The translations under genes were made by a program, and so were the position numbers. From assembly GCF_001949145.1 (NCBI RefSeq), contig NW_019091399.1, positions 780,322-844,321 of the forward strand: a DNA stretch of 64,000 bases. The letters run 5' to 3'. The stretch comes from Acanthaster planci (taxonomy: Eukaryota; Echinodermata; Asteroidea; Valvatida; Acanthasteridae). Shown piece after piece: positions 1-11,160 of this stretch (the stretch's first letter is position 1; every line of letters starts with the position of its first letter). The notes beneath the pieces were generated by a model, which had not been told where the DNA came from, searched no databases, and saw only the letters and a program-made list of their open reading frames with translations.

Positions 1-660
1 CACCGTGTTCACTCGAGCTTGGGCCGAGAATAATAGCTAAAAAGCAGGCTAAGGGTCTCAATTTTTACGGCGGCTCTTACCGTCTCCTGGTGCGAAGGGG
101 TTAAAGTAAAACATATAGACAGAGTCTGAATTTGAGAATGACACATCAGGCAACTGTGAGAAAGAAAAACATCAATTTTTCAAAAGTGGATCTTGAGAGG
201 ACTTAGAAAAGGAATCCAGCAGCTGCAGTAGACGAACAGCCTGAGGTCTACTGATGCAGCGCAGGTGAATAGAGGTTGTACAAGCAGGTTTGTTGTTCCA
301 GTCAGCAGTGAATGAAAGTGGTTGAGTACACTGTTGTCACATGATAGGGCCAAGGCTTGGGTTTATCCAGGGCACCAAATCTACCTGTGCATTTGGGTTC
401 TCATTTCAGGTGCGTTTCATCCTGTTGCATTTAGCGGGGTCCCTAGCGGGGGACCTGGTGAGGGTTTAAGCTGATGAATTAATACAACTTGGATTATAGC
501 ATTGCACGTTGGCGGTAATTACCATGATTTGTCAGGAAAATAGGAAGAAGTGGCCCCCTCAAACCATGAATTTGAGCCCAAACCAACTTGCTGAGGGATA
601 CACATCACCACTCGTCGTGATACTGGGAAGAATTCTTATCGGGAATCATTTATGTTGCAG
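1..660 (+). other. hnRNP L intron (3' part), no exon recognised
   Basis: This stretch ends in a pyrimidine-rich tract and CAG just before the first recognised hnRNP L exon. I searched for the preceding RRM2 exon, which should end in a LKIEYAKP-like segment, and did not find it. That exon must lie outside the window. No other gene is visible here. Confidence 0.6.
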
Positions 661-733
661 ACCCAGACGCTGACTGTGTACAAGAATGATCATGAAACAT
701 ATGACTACACCAACGCCAGCCTGGCACCTTCAA
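661..733 (+). CDS. hnRNP L exon: end of RRM2
   Basis: Acceptor TATGTTGCAG and donor AA|GTAAGT. It encodes TQTLTVYKNDHETYDYTNAS plus four residues and ends in phase 1. It corresponds to the TRLNVFKNDQDTWDYTN segment that follows the last strand of RRM2 in vertebrate hnRNP L. Confidence 0.9.
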
Positions 734-3700
734 GTAAGTGTTTGGGCTCAGTTTGTTTATTGCCAGTTTATTAAGGGGGACTGTGGGAACATGTTGGATG
801 GAAGAATTTCTAGGTAATGTTTGCTGTGACAGACATACAGTAGAACAATCTACAAGGGGTGAAAGCTCCCAAATATCAGTTTTACTTTGATTTTGTTTTA
901 TCAAAGGTACACAAGTCCGCAAAAAAAGTCTATTTGTTAAATTTCATTTGGATTATATTTGTTGTGGACATTTTAATAACCCACTTTTCTTTCAATCCAC
1001 AAGATACGCATTTTCCTGCTTTGTGTTATCTCTCTCTGCTTTCTCTGCTGTCAACTGGCATTGACATGAATCCTATTTCCACCTCTGTTGGTGCTGCACA
1101 AAATATTCCGCACATGTTACACACTCTTTTCAAAAGTGTTCGGAATAAAATCTCTTGCATTGAATTGGTATTATTGACCAATTAATTTTTGTCTGGTATT
1201 CAAAACCCCCAGACCACATTAAAATATCAACCACATGTATGTGAACATTTATGAAACTTCATTATGTTATTGTATACTTTTTCAAATTGCTGGAAAGCTT
1301 TCCAGCTAGTCTACAGACATTTTCGCTAATAAAACAAAACACTTTTGTTGAACTTTCACATGTAACTCTCTGTCAGGTGTGTCATTAGGATGTACCTGTA
1401 TGACTTTGTTCATTTGCTTAGGTCATCCATGAATGTGAACAATTCTTCTAAATCACCCTCTCATGAGAAATATAAAAAGTTATAAATACCCTTACATTAA
1501 CTTTGTAAAATATTTCTAATTGGCATGAAGAACTATTGTACAGTTATCCGTGTGCATAGCATAAAGCAGCTGTTTATCATGATCTACATCTTGACAAATA
1601 TTAGTAATAATATTAATATACATATGTACATGGTTTCAGTTACATTTGTATAAATCCACCTTCAGAATTGTACAGGTACATGTAATACTATATAGTTAAC
1701 ATCTTCCTACACTTTTGTACGTGTTTCCATTTGAGCACGATCCTCCATAAATGTACATGTATGTATTAAACGATGCATGTATATAATGACAATTCCGATG
1801 TGTGCTATCACGCACTTTCAAAGAACACCCAAACAAAACATTCAAAGAAGATTGGAGTGTCTGTAATCGGCAGTGTCATTTAAAGTTGGCAATTGTCTGT
1901 TGCTCATGCACGGATACATGTAAACAGTACATGTACATGTATGTACAGGTATTGTACACAGTTACCTGGATGATTGGGATACACTGTGAACATGGTGAAC
2001 AACGACCACACACTGTGCACTCAGACTTGTCATGATTATACAGTCAACTTTGTACTTGACCAGCGGAACACATTATTATGTGGCACGCAATGTTGCAAAG
2101 TACCTGTAAGAGTTTTACAGATGGTTTTGTAAGATCTCCCACCTCGGCCAGTTTTGCATTCCAGGATTCCAAATTCCAAAATCCACCACATACAGGTGTA
2201 AACCATGTAAACCAGAAACATGTGTCTGTTGATTATTTCAGCCATCAGTACCCTCATTCATCTGTCACTATCAACACAAATAGATGTATCATAGTTCCCC
2301 TGAAAAGCAAACAATGAAAAGCTCAACTTGCTGTAACACACGGCAGCATCTGAACCATTAACTTGACAATCGGACACCTGCTTTGATACATGTAAACTGC
2401 ACTACACTGTAATAACTGTACGTCTTAATACCCGACTGTAAAATTCCGTCATTGCCAGTTACTATACGTGTCAGACGTGCTGGTACACACATGTACGCTT
2501 GAGCTTATTTTATAACATGGATTTAAAACTGCTCAGGCTGGCATCTGCCATGTGATCAGTTACATTGTGGAGAAGAGTACAGGATAATACATTGAAGCTT
2601 AGTCATACATGTACTTAGGCCTGTACATTGTTACATGATTCAGCAACATCCATGTAATGTTTCACTGTTACAGTAGCTGTTTGAATTCATATGGAGATTG
2701 TTTTTGTGGCAACGGGAAAGAAACTCTGTGTGATTTTTTTTATAAGCCACTTCAAAAGCATTTCCCTGGAAGAAGTGCAATTAATCATGTCCAAAGTAGC
2801 AAACAACACAAATCGTCACTTATCAGGCTTTCCCACATCTTCAAGTTAAAATGCAAAAATAAATATGCTGATGATTACCTGGGAGTACATGCGCTTTGAA
2901 GTGGTTTCAAATTTAGTGCATAATTTTCAGTTTTACAACAAATGATTAACTTCTTAATCACGATACAGAGCTCCAGGGCAAAAAGTTCCAGAAAGTAATC
3001 TTAATTTTCACTGATTGTGATGAATATCCTACATCTACATCTACAAGTTCCATGTACATGTATGTATTTCCTGTGTTTCCATCAATGTCTTGGGCTTTAG
3101 TGTACTTTCAAATATTTTAAACATGTGATTGTTAATCATAAGACACGGAAACGACAGCTTACATGAAGAGCCAGAGAGGAAGGCCGAACATCTTTTCACA
3201 GATTGAAGGCATCACTCACAGACGATGTTACATTGAAGAATCAACTAAGGATCTCCTCTGTGTCATGGAGAAATACACATTCTACAGGAGGATGTGAGCA
3301 AGCAGTTGATACAACTAATCTGTTTCAAACAGCTCATAAAATCTCTCGTGAAATATCGCCCATTCAAAACAGCCAATATGTGCCAAATATCTTCATCACC
3401 ATTTGAGAGACAAGAATGACTCACTCAGAAAAAGACATCACCATCATCATCGGGAACAAGCCAGCAAAAGAGTTCAAATTCCCCGTCCAAAATAAAAAAA
3501 AAAATTCAACTACCGACACCAGACGGAAAGGACAGCACAGAAACAGAAGCACGTAGATCGTGCCAACCCTCAATCATGCCTCACTGTATGACACCAGCTA
3601 CACTGCAACACCACTTTGCCTTGCTCCAGCTGCCGCAACCCATTTAACTGCTGAATAAACCCCCCCTGATTGTCCAAAGATTGTGCAGGGAGATGTGAGT

Positions 3701-6700
3701 ATAGCCATCTTTTGAACAGCAGTCCATCAAGCCACCTCGCTGTTGCCCCAAGGAGAATCCATGGAGTTCTTCCTACATCACCGGTACCACCCACCGCTGT
3801 ACCGCCCATTAGTGCAGATAACATCTGCATCCTGTGTCTATAATCTTTTGGAGCAATCAAGTAGCTGTTGCAGTCAGCCCTAGTTGCTGCAAATGATGAA
3901 AACTGGTAACGGAGGTAAAAAAACATTGTAGATTGAATGCTGGCAAGAACCTTCTCGTCTTGTCGTGTGAAACCTTTTGAACTTGTAAATGTATGACTGC
4001 GCCAGTTAAGTTAATATACTTTTTATGGTTTTGGCATCTTATGAGTAAAGGGCTTGGTTAGATGCATTTTGGAAAATCAAAGAATCAATTTTATTCTTAT
4101 TTCTGCCTCTCGGATCGTTGTACTGAATGAGAGTTATTTTTGGCCCTCAAATCTACACAAACATTTATTGTGATTTTTTCGTCATGTAAAGAACTTGGTT
4201 TGTATACGCATTAAGACGTTTGAAAGGACATTTTTGTTGTAGTTATATTTTGGATGGGGAATTACCGTATGTGTCCATGCCACAGTGAATTATACCAGTC
4301 AGATTGAAATACATGTAAGTCACACAACAGAGAATATGGTCACATGTGTCTGACGACAACAGCTTGATGTCGGTAATTTCCCACCCGTCTTACCAATCTC
4401 ATTGTGTTGTGTGTGTGGTGTGTTTAATGAATGGCTTGTTTTAGACACTACAAATGGAAAACCTCCTGGCTAGGATCTCTCTGTCTCACCCAGGTCGTGG
4501 CAATGCATTACTGGATGATCCACCGCCGTCCACCTACAATGGACCCACCAAGGCCAACTCAAGGCGTGGAGGCGGTGGCGGCGGCGGAAACCCTCGATTC
4601 GGTAGGCCGACTTAAAGCTTCATCAGAAATTATAGCAAATGTGGTATTCTTCGCTAACACGTCAAGTGCCATTCCAAGCTTTCTGGGTCTTGTCATAGAT
4701 TCCAGATTGTTGCAGGCAGCCCGTGTCTGTTAAATCTTCGCACCATCATCTGGTCTCTGGGCACCCTACAAATTACAAGAGAATGCATTACACTTGGTAG
4801 ATTGAGGACCATGTTAAATGTCACAGTATGCAACAGTGGATTGGTGCTTGTTGCATGAAATCAACACTGGAGCAGTTGCCATTATAGAACTATGAAGTGG
4901 CATTGGCACTGTGTGTATTTCGTTCTGCAGTGTTCTTTGCCATTTGTGTTGACTGTTTGCAGTAGTGTTCAAGCTATTTGTTACTGTTGCATGGTGTGGT
5001 ACATGTATTTAGAGGAGCTGAGCTGAAAGATCCTGTGTAGTTATACTAAGACAAGTTTTACATGTAATTAATCTCATCATGTCAGGGACCAAACATTTTT
5101 ACTGATGTAGGGCTCTCAGGCCTATCTTTACACTATCACTGATCAGTAGCCTTGTCGTCATGAAATAAAAAAAACAGGTGTTCTTAGCTTTCCCAATAGA
5201 ACGTCCTGGGTGGAAATGCTGCTAATTAGATAATACAACCTGATGCTGCTGAGATACTCTTTGAGAGGGGTAAATGTCCCACAGGTAGTTTGCTGATGCA
5301 CAAAGAATGTATAGCACACGATGTACATGTAGCAGGGCATTTCTGCATGTGCTTGGTTTTGGTGGATTGGAAAGCTTCCGAGCTATCTGGCCTAATCAGT
5401 TCTTTTTTTCTGATATTTCTGCAGACAGCCGTGGTGGGCCAATGGGGGGTGGTGGCAGTGGCCCCATGCGGGGCCCACCCCCACCCCAACACTACCAGGA
5501 ACCCCACCAGGGCTATGGCCCTCCCCATGGGGGCGGTGGTGGGAGCGGCGGAGGAGGTCGGGGCGGGTACCAGGACCATGGCGATTACCCGCAGCAGTAC
5601 AGCCACATGCAGGACCAGCAGGGCCTGCAGCCCTTGCCGCCCAATGCCCCCTCGCACAGTGGCATCGTTATGGTCTACAACATTGATCTGGAGAAGATGA
5701 ACTGTGAGAAGCTCTTCAACATCCTCTGCCCCTTTGGGAATGTCTACAAGGTAAGAATTGTTCAGACTGCATTGTTCACCAAGTCCTGGGTAATGGCTTC
5801 ACACATGCAAAGTCAAGTAACATCCCGAGGCCCTCTCTTACTATCTCAAATCTCTGAGCAGGACCTTGGCTGAAATCCCAGATTTTGGCGGCCCATTCCA
5901 GTCTGGCAATAATCCAACTAGACTTCTCAAAGGTCCAGCACAAGTAAAGTTCAGACAGTAGACAGCAGAAGGCTCTCATTTACTAACCAGAAGATATGCT
6001 GTTGGCTTGTGGGATTGTATAGCATTACAGGATGAGATTTGTCAGGATATTTCCTGATTTTGGGATTTTTTTTATCAGGATTTTCAATCTCATTTAAAGT
6101 GCGAAATATCCTGAGTTTACCAATAAGGTGTTTTTACATGTATACAAATGTTTATACAGAAGATAAGAGGAGTGTTTTAGCCCTTGCTCTATCAGATCAA
6201 TTTACTGCAAGTCAGTAGTACCTGCTAATGCACTGCAGCTGGCGTGCACTGGAGGATTCTTTGCATTACCAATGGAGTGATTTCACTGCACAGCCCAAAA
6301 GAAGTACACTCCAGTGTACTCAAGAGGATTGTGGCATGTGGCTTTGATTATCACTGTAATACACCAGCTGGACCAAGCTGACCTCCAGTTTTCTTTGCAG
6401 TTCCTTAAAGCGTACACAGTTTCTCCATCGAAGTGGTGTGGCCGTTAGTGGAGGGGAGGGCCTGTAATAAACATAGCCACTTTTTTTAACAGGAATATTG
6501 GAGTGCATTGTAGTGTAAACAAGAGCAACGTTTACCATTAAGGTGTTTTTACATGTATACAAAAGTTTATACCGAAGACAAGAGGAGTGTTTTAGGAGAT
6601 GCCTCTTGGCAGACACAAATGTACGCCACAGACCTCACACTGCTGTGGGACCCTTCAAAACCTCTGCTTATTATTTTACGGATATTTCTGTTTTCTTCAA

Positions 6701-9700
6701 TCTCATCCCCGATATCAAAAGCGGCAGGCAAAAGGGCTTTGTGCTTCTAACTTGGACCAGTTTTGCAGCAAGAAGTTTGAAATTGCACACAAGTGTAAAT
6801 CCATAGGAAGCCTAGTTCCATTATACCCGTTTACCGAGGGCCAAGCTGTAATGCATGGACTCTAGTTTTAAGGATCAGGGATTCCAGTCATGATGCTGTG
6901 TAACTTGAGCCTTTGTCCCTCTTGATTTTAGGTGAAGTTCATGAAGTCGAAGCCAGGGACCGTGCTGGTTGATCTGGGCGATGCGTTCGCTGTCAGTAGA
7001 GCAATCACCAACCTCAGCAACATTGAATTCTTCGGGATGACCATACAGCTGGGGTAAGAAGCTGTAGACCTCACTGCATTAGCAGTTTCCAGCACTGCAA
7101 GAAACTGGGAGGGCTCTTGTATTCTTTGATCCCAGCACCCAAACAAGTGAAATATAAAAATAGTAGTTGATAGCTGCACTAAAAGCCTTCTTCATCAACA
7201 GTGTGCAGTTTCTTTTGTAAGTGATAATTGAATAGTAATAAACCAATTTTAATTGTAAGCTGGTCAGATGTGTAAGGACTTTTGTGCTGTTTTATCCTGT
7301 AGTGTTGGCCTAGTTGGGCTGAAATGGATGAATGAATTAAATGACAGATGCATTGCTAGTGTGCTAGTTCTCCCTTCATACTCTAGACGGAGGGAAATTT
7401 GCACTTGCTCGGTGCACAGTGATTGTGCCAGCACAGATGACAGAAGGCAGAGTTAGGGAAAAAGGCCATTTCAAAGCCCTGTCATACACGACATACTGTA
7501 GTTATGATGATATTTATGCATTTTAAGATGTCTTTGTTGGCACACCTGTGATCTTATGATGGGCACCTGACTATCACGAATTTCCACAAAGTTCTCATGA
7601 AAGTCCCCACCATCAAGCATTCATTGGGGTTTACAAACCAGACATTTTTGTGGACCTAAGCAATACTCATGGGATGATTACTTCACCAGGTATTCCAACC
7701 AGACTTTCCTGAACCCTCCACCGGGCACCTGGAACCTGCCGGACGGTTCGCCATCCTACATGGACTTCTCCAAGAACCGCAACAACAGGTTCATGAACAA
7801 GGAAGCGGCCGCAAAGAATCATATCCTTTGTTCTAGACGTGTCTCCTCAACTCCTCGCCCTATGCATTTCCAGAGTTTCCTCAGTTGTTCAACTTCACCT
7901 CATCACCATGTTCCAGGGAATAGTTGCAGTTTTCAAGATTTACCCTCTATTCAATCCCAATTTACCACTCCTTTCAATGAACAAGCAACTGAAGAGCTTG
8001 AAAAGTATTTGTCTATTCAATCCCGTTGCTTTATTCACACGAACAGCGTACGTCACGAAATAGTTTGTCTGTTTGGTTTGTGGACGACTTGTAGATTTTC
8101 ACTTGACACTGAGGTTACATAAACACTCACTTTTGAGAGGAAATTTAGTCTCCCGAATTTATTTTCACGTGGTGTTGCTGTCATGTTCCATGAGCCTTGT
8201 TTATCATTGTTAAAATGCGGGTTGTTTGTTCATACCACTTTATGATGAAAAGACTGCATCAGACTTGCAGAACTTCTCAGATGGACAGGAGAGTGCAGCC
8301 TTGAACTGAGTGCTTTCCTGTCATCTACCGGTATTGAAATGAAACAGTGCCAAATATATCTTCAAAAACCATATTTTGAGCATGAAAGTGTTGTTGTTTT
8401 TGGTAGTAGTTGTGCATGTAATCACATTAAACTTTGCCTTATAATTGTTCTTCTCCTTAATGCAAGTACGTCTCCAGCGCCCATCTCACGTCTTGCATTT
8501 CTACAATGCACACCCCGAGAGCACCGCAGAAACCATCAAGCAGGTAGGCATAATTAACTTTATCCACACCGATGATATTGTTACAGATCATGGTGGTGAC
8601 CAGTACTCCGATTACGTGAAATATCGAATGATGATCACATATTTCTGAGTTTTTTCAGTATTCCATCAGTAGCTGCCACAACAAATGAAATCCGTCCAGA
8701 AATGTGTAGCCTGAGGGTGGGTGTTTGATGCTTTCTTTCCTGTAGATCTTCATCAATGCTGGAGCTGCCGAGCCCATAGCCATCAAGATGTTTGAATCAA
8801 AATGTAAGTTCACTGCCTGATTTCTTCCACTCTTGTATTAAAGTTATTGTTTTAAGTAATTTAGGCCCCCCCCCTCCCCCCAACACACACCCTGCTTCTT
8901 ATCTGATGATACACCTGAAAAAAGTGAAACACATTTTGTCATGTGTGCAGCTACTGACAAGGAAGAGTGACTCTCGGTGACCATTCCAACTTCCATCCTG
9001 TATGCATAGAGCATAGTACATTTCATTTTCAACAGAACCAGGTTTGCACAAGCTTAGTGAAGCCCACGTCCGGACGCATGAACCTGTATGGGCACTCCCT
9101 GTGACTCCACCGAAAGGGCATTGTGGCTGTGTAAAAATAGGGTGTCTTCCTGCACAAAGCTCATCAGTGGTGCAATACCTCGAAACCTTCTCATAGGCAA
9201 ATTTGTATGTACACAGAAGCAAGGACTAGATGAACTCAGTGCAGTCGTTTGATAAGCTTTGACTTTAGATTGGACCCTGGTGACTCCACACTTGACCCCA
9301 ATGCTGTTACATCAACCACATACTAAAGGGAGCTATGCAGGTGGCGATACTTGATTTTATATTGTTCCATCGAGGCATTAAAATGGTCTGCTGTAGAGTT
9401 TTGTAGGATCCGGCAGGCTTGGCACTTGAATTCGGCTTGTTGCCAGAGGGTTTGGGTTGACAGTCAGACTGTCTCACAGTTCTCCAGTGGTCATCTGTTT
9501 TAGACTGGTGTTTCAGACTCAGTCCATGGGTGAACAAGAGGCTCTTTGCAAACTTTCGTCTGAATGTGCACAAAATCCTCAGGTTTTTCACATGAGCACC
9601 AGGTGCACAGTGGTGATGGCATTCTCCTGTAGGCTAACTCCCTCTTTGTCACTGCTGATTGAGTTAATGTGAGGAGAACCTATATTGTGGAACACCTATT

Positions 9701-11160
9701 TAACAAGGTTGTGGGAACTTAGCAAGTTACGTTGATGTAATTAAGGACATGACATCATCCGCAATGTATTTGTAAACAAAGAACATCAGATAATCGGGAT
9801 CTTAAGTTGTCCTTGTTTTAAGCAGGATTTTGTATTACCGGTGCTCGTCTTATCAATTGTTGACGGTGTACTGTATACTCAGAGGACAGGGGGCTGCATC
9901 CCTAGCCCTGCATTCTCTGCCTGAGAGTTACTTCTGAATTAACCATTCTTTAGTTTTACAACACAAATGTGCACAAATGCCCACAGTCACTGGTGAGCAT
10001 NNNNNNNNNNNNNNNNNNNNNNNNNNNNNNNNNNNNNNNNNNNNNNNNNNNNNNNNNNNNNNNNNNNNNNNNNNNNNNNNNNNNNNNNNNNNNTGCATTT
10101 GGTTTACTGCACAATTATGCACATGAAACAGTGAAGCACAGTTGTTTGGCAGCACAAAAGTGCAATCTGATATTCCTGTGAGGGACTCTTGGTGCAGTGC
10201 ACAACACAACACAGCTGTGCTTCTTTGAGGTGTTCACCAAATGACCCAAAGAGTGACTTCAGCATAGGAGGGTTAACACAGGAAGATGGCGTATTTGATG
10301 ATGAGCTGTGCTTATGTGTTTCTTTCTATGCCACAGCGGAGCGCAGTGTGACCGGCCTAGTGGAGTGGGAGAACCGAGCCACTGCCATGGAAGCCATGAT
10401 TCTGGCAAACCATACCAATATGGACAACCCTGGTGAGTAGGGAAGTCCGCTTCCTGACCCATCCTTCACCTTACCAAAGGCTGGCCCCAAGTGCATGTAG
10501 TTGAAAAAGAGTGTAGTGTAACTTGGGCCTGAACATTCTTTTTTCCGAACCCTGCAAAAGACATTGGTCTCTCTGTATAAGCGCTTTATCCGCAGGTTTT
10601 TTTTTTACTTCTGTTGGGACCTTATAGAAATCAAACATGAGTGGCTTTTGTTTGTTGGTAGCCCTGTGGATTTTAAGAGAGAATCGGGACACTGAAATAC
10701 AAATGGTAACCTAAAGACTTACATTCATGATTTTAGCTTTGTATTTATGAAAGCGGTTAGCAGAGGCTACAAGCCTGTAAGGTGAAACAAAAAATTAGAC
10801 GATATGACGGGTTACGCGATGCTGACTTAGTCGGGGTTTACTTTACAAACACACAAGAGCTGTCCATCTCATGCCAAAAAAATTTAACAATACAATGTAC
10901 AGGACGATGTAGACAAAATTTGGCTGGGGCCAAGGCACCATAAGTTTTCATATTTATTGATTTGTCGAATCAAAAGATATAGGTTCTGTATGATTTTCTA
11001 GGTTGGGTTGGGTAACCAGAAACAGCTGTTTTCTTTGTTTGGCCTAAGTAGCTTTTAATTTCCTACACTTAACAGTATTGTTCTTCTGTCTTTGGTTGTA
11101 GGTGGAAAGTATCCTTACACCTTCAAGCTGTGCTTCTCCAATGCCCCCCATGCAACATAA
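661..11160 (+). CDS. hnRNP L orthologue, 3' part of gene (nine coding exons)
   Basis: Heterogeneous nuclear ribonucleoprotein L is a nuclear RNA-binding protein that regulates alternative splicing and mRNA stability, usually through CA-rich RNA. The nine exons join in frame to 1047 nt: 348 residues and a stop. In order they encode the tail of RRM2 (TVYKNDHETYDYTN, like vertebrate NVFKNDQDTWDYTN), a Gly/Pro/Tyr-rich linker, RRM3 (RNP2-like IVMVYNI, RNP1-like GTVLVDLG), the signature DFSKNRNNRF, RRM4 (VLHFYNA, TGLVEWE) and the C-terminus YPYTFKLCFSNAPHAT. Exons: 661-733, 4494-4601, 5425-5750, 6932-7053, 7690-7820, 8470-8543, 8746-8803, 10337-10432, 11102-11160. All junctions are GT-AG except the intron after 7820, which is AT-AC. 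The start codon, RRM1 and most of RRM2 lie upstream of the window. I assign hnRNP L from recognised family sequence. A vertebrate-style hnRNP LL split is not expected in an invertebrate, but I cannot exclude it. Confidence 0.95.
734..4493 (+). other. hnRNP L intron, 3.8 kb
   Basis: This is AT-rich intron sequence with many ACATGTA stretches and a short CATCATCATC run near 3440. Open frames here are short and show no family I recognise. I see no further exon. Confidence 0.6.
4494..4601 (+). CDS. hnRNP L exon: Gly-rich linker, part 1
   Basis: Acceptor TCTCACCCAG and donor G|GTAGGC. It encodes RGNALLDDPPPSTYNGPTK followed by a poly-Gly stretch and NPRF. The frame joins the exons on both sides (phase 1 in, phase 1 out). 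Its 108-nt length means it could be skipped without shifting the frame, so it is a candidate alternative exon. Confidence 0.85.
5425..5750 (+). CDS. hnRNP L exon: Gly/Pro linker and start of RRM3
   Basis: Acceptor TGATATTTCTGCAG and donor AAG|GTAAGA. It encodes a low-complexity Gly/Pro/Tyr/Gln linker, then SHSGIVMVYNIDLEKMNCEK and LFNILCPFGNVYK, the beta1-alpha1-beta2 part of RRM3 (vertebrate VLMVYGLDQSKMNCDRVFN). It is markedly GC-rich compared with the flanking introns. Confidence 0.95.
6117..6180 (+). repeat. Direct repeat, copy 1
   Basis: It begins with AAGGTGTTTTTACATGTATA at 6125 and runs to GAGGAGTGTTTTAG. It matches 6533-6596 with only a few substitutions, 416 bp apart. No terminal features identify it as a transposon. 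A local duplication inside the intron is the simplest reading. Confidence 0.75.
6533..6596 (+). repeat. Direct repeat, copy 2
   Basis: This is the second copy of the segment at 6117-6180, in the same orientation and in the same hnRNP L intron. Differences include CAAATG/CAAAAG, ACAGAAG/ACCGAAG and GATAAG/GACAAG. Confidence 0.75.
6932..7053 (+). CDS. hnRNP L exon: second half of RRM3
   Basis: Acceptor TTGATTTTAG and donor GG|GTAAGA, ending in phase 2. It encodes VKFMKSKPGTVLVDLGDAFA and then VSRAITNLSNIEFFGMTIQL, matching vertebrate VKFMKSKPGAAMVEMADGYA. It includes the RNP1-like strand of RRM3. Confidence 0.95.
7690..7820 (+). CDS. hnRNP L exon: RRM3-RRM4 linker, ends at an AT-AC 5' splice site
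   Basis: Acceptor TACTTCACCAG. It encodes YSNQTFLNPPPGTWNLPDGS, PSYMDFSKNRNNRF and MNKEAAAKN. The reading continues into RLQRPSHVLHF of the next exon only if the exon ends AATC| at 7820, immediately before ATATCCTTT. No usable GT lies at this position. The vertebrate equivalent reads DFSESRNNRF...AAKNRIQHPSNVLHF, which supports the junction. Confidence 0.92.
7821..8469 (+). other. U12-type (AT-AC) intron in hnRNP L
   Basis: The 5' splice site is ATATCCTTT at 7821-7829, identical to the core of the AT-AC minor-spliceosome consensus. Near the 3' end TCCTTAAT (8454-8461) matches the U12 branch-site consensus TCCTTRAY. The intron ends in AC at 8468-8469, about 9 nt after the branch adenosine and without a polypyrimidine tract next to the splice site. 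Using these borders joins AAT C|GT CTC and keeps the conserved protein intact. Confidence 0.9.
8470..8543 (+). CDS. hnRNP L exon: start of RRM4
   Basis: It follows the AT-AC intron, with donor CAG|GTAGGC. It encodes LQRPSHVLHFYNAHPESTAE and TIKQ. VLHFYNA is the RNP2-like strand of RRM4 (vertebrate VLHFFNAP). It ends in phase 0. Confidence 0.93.
8746..8803 (+). CDS. hnRNP L exon: RRM4 middle
   Basis: Acceptor CTTTCCTGTAG and donor AAAAT|GTAAGT. It encodes IFINAGAAEPIAIKMFESK and ends in phase 1. Position and length fit the alpha1-beta2 part of RRM4 (vertebrate EICDELGVKRPSSVKVFSGK). The segment is diverged, so the assignment rests on frame and location. Confidence 0.9.
8804..10336 (+). other. 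hnRNP L intron with assembly gap
   Basis: Intron sequence with no recognised exon. It includes a C-rich/CA-rich patch near 8865-8890 and the run of N at 10001-10093. The ordered exons on either side join in frame, so the gap probably hides no coding sequence. Confidence 0.7.
10001..10093. other. Assembly gap (93 N)
   Basis: A run of 93 undetermined bases inside an hnRNP L intron. Confidence 0.99.
10337..10432 (+). CDS. hnRNP L exon: second half of RRM4
   Basis: Acceptor CTATGCCACAG and donor CTG|GTGAGT. It encodes SERSVTGLVEWENRATAMEA and MILANHTNMDNP. TGLVEWE is the RNP1-like strand (vertebrate SERSSSGLLEWESKSDALET). Reading through the donor meets TAG almost at once, so intron retention would truncate the protein. 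Confidence 0.95.
11102..11160 (+). CDS. hnRNP L last coding exon
   Basis: Acceptor TTTGGTTGTAG. It encodes GKYPYTFKLCFSNAPHAT and a TAA stop at 11158-11160. Vertebrate hnRNP L ends GPYPYTLKLCFSTAQHAS, so this is the complete C-terminus. Confidence 0.95.

Larger units (their letters stand above)
5751..6931 (+). other. hnRNP L intron with internal direct repeat
   Basis: No exon is seen. The intron carries two copies of a 64-bp segment (6117-6180 and 6533-6596), listed separately. Confidence 0.6.

Noticed and set aside
3570-3926. Open frame of about 118 codons inside the hnRNP L intron, minus strand
   Set aside because: No recognised domain, no neighbours on that strand and no supporting splice or polyadenylation context.
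5226-5700. Long frames on both strands over the Gly/Pro linker exon of hnRNP L
   Set aside because: GC-rich low-complexity coding sequence leaves other frames open. The hnRNP L frame is fixed by RRM3 homology and exon junctions.
6117-6596. Long terminal repeats of a retrotransposon
   Set aside because: The repeats are only 64 bp, lack TG...CA ends, and the interior has no primer-binding site or coding motif.
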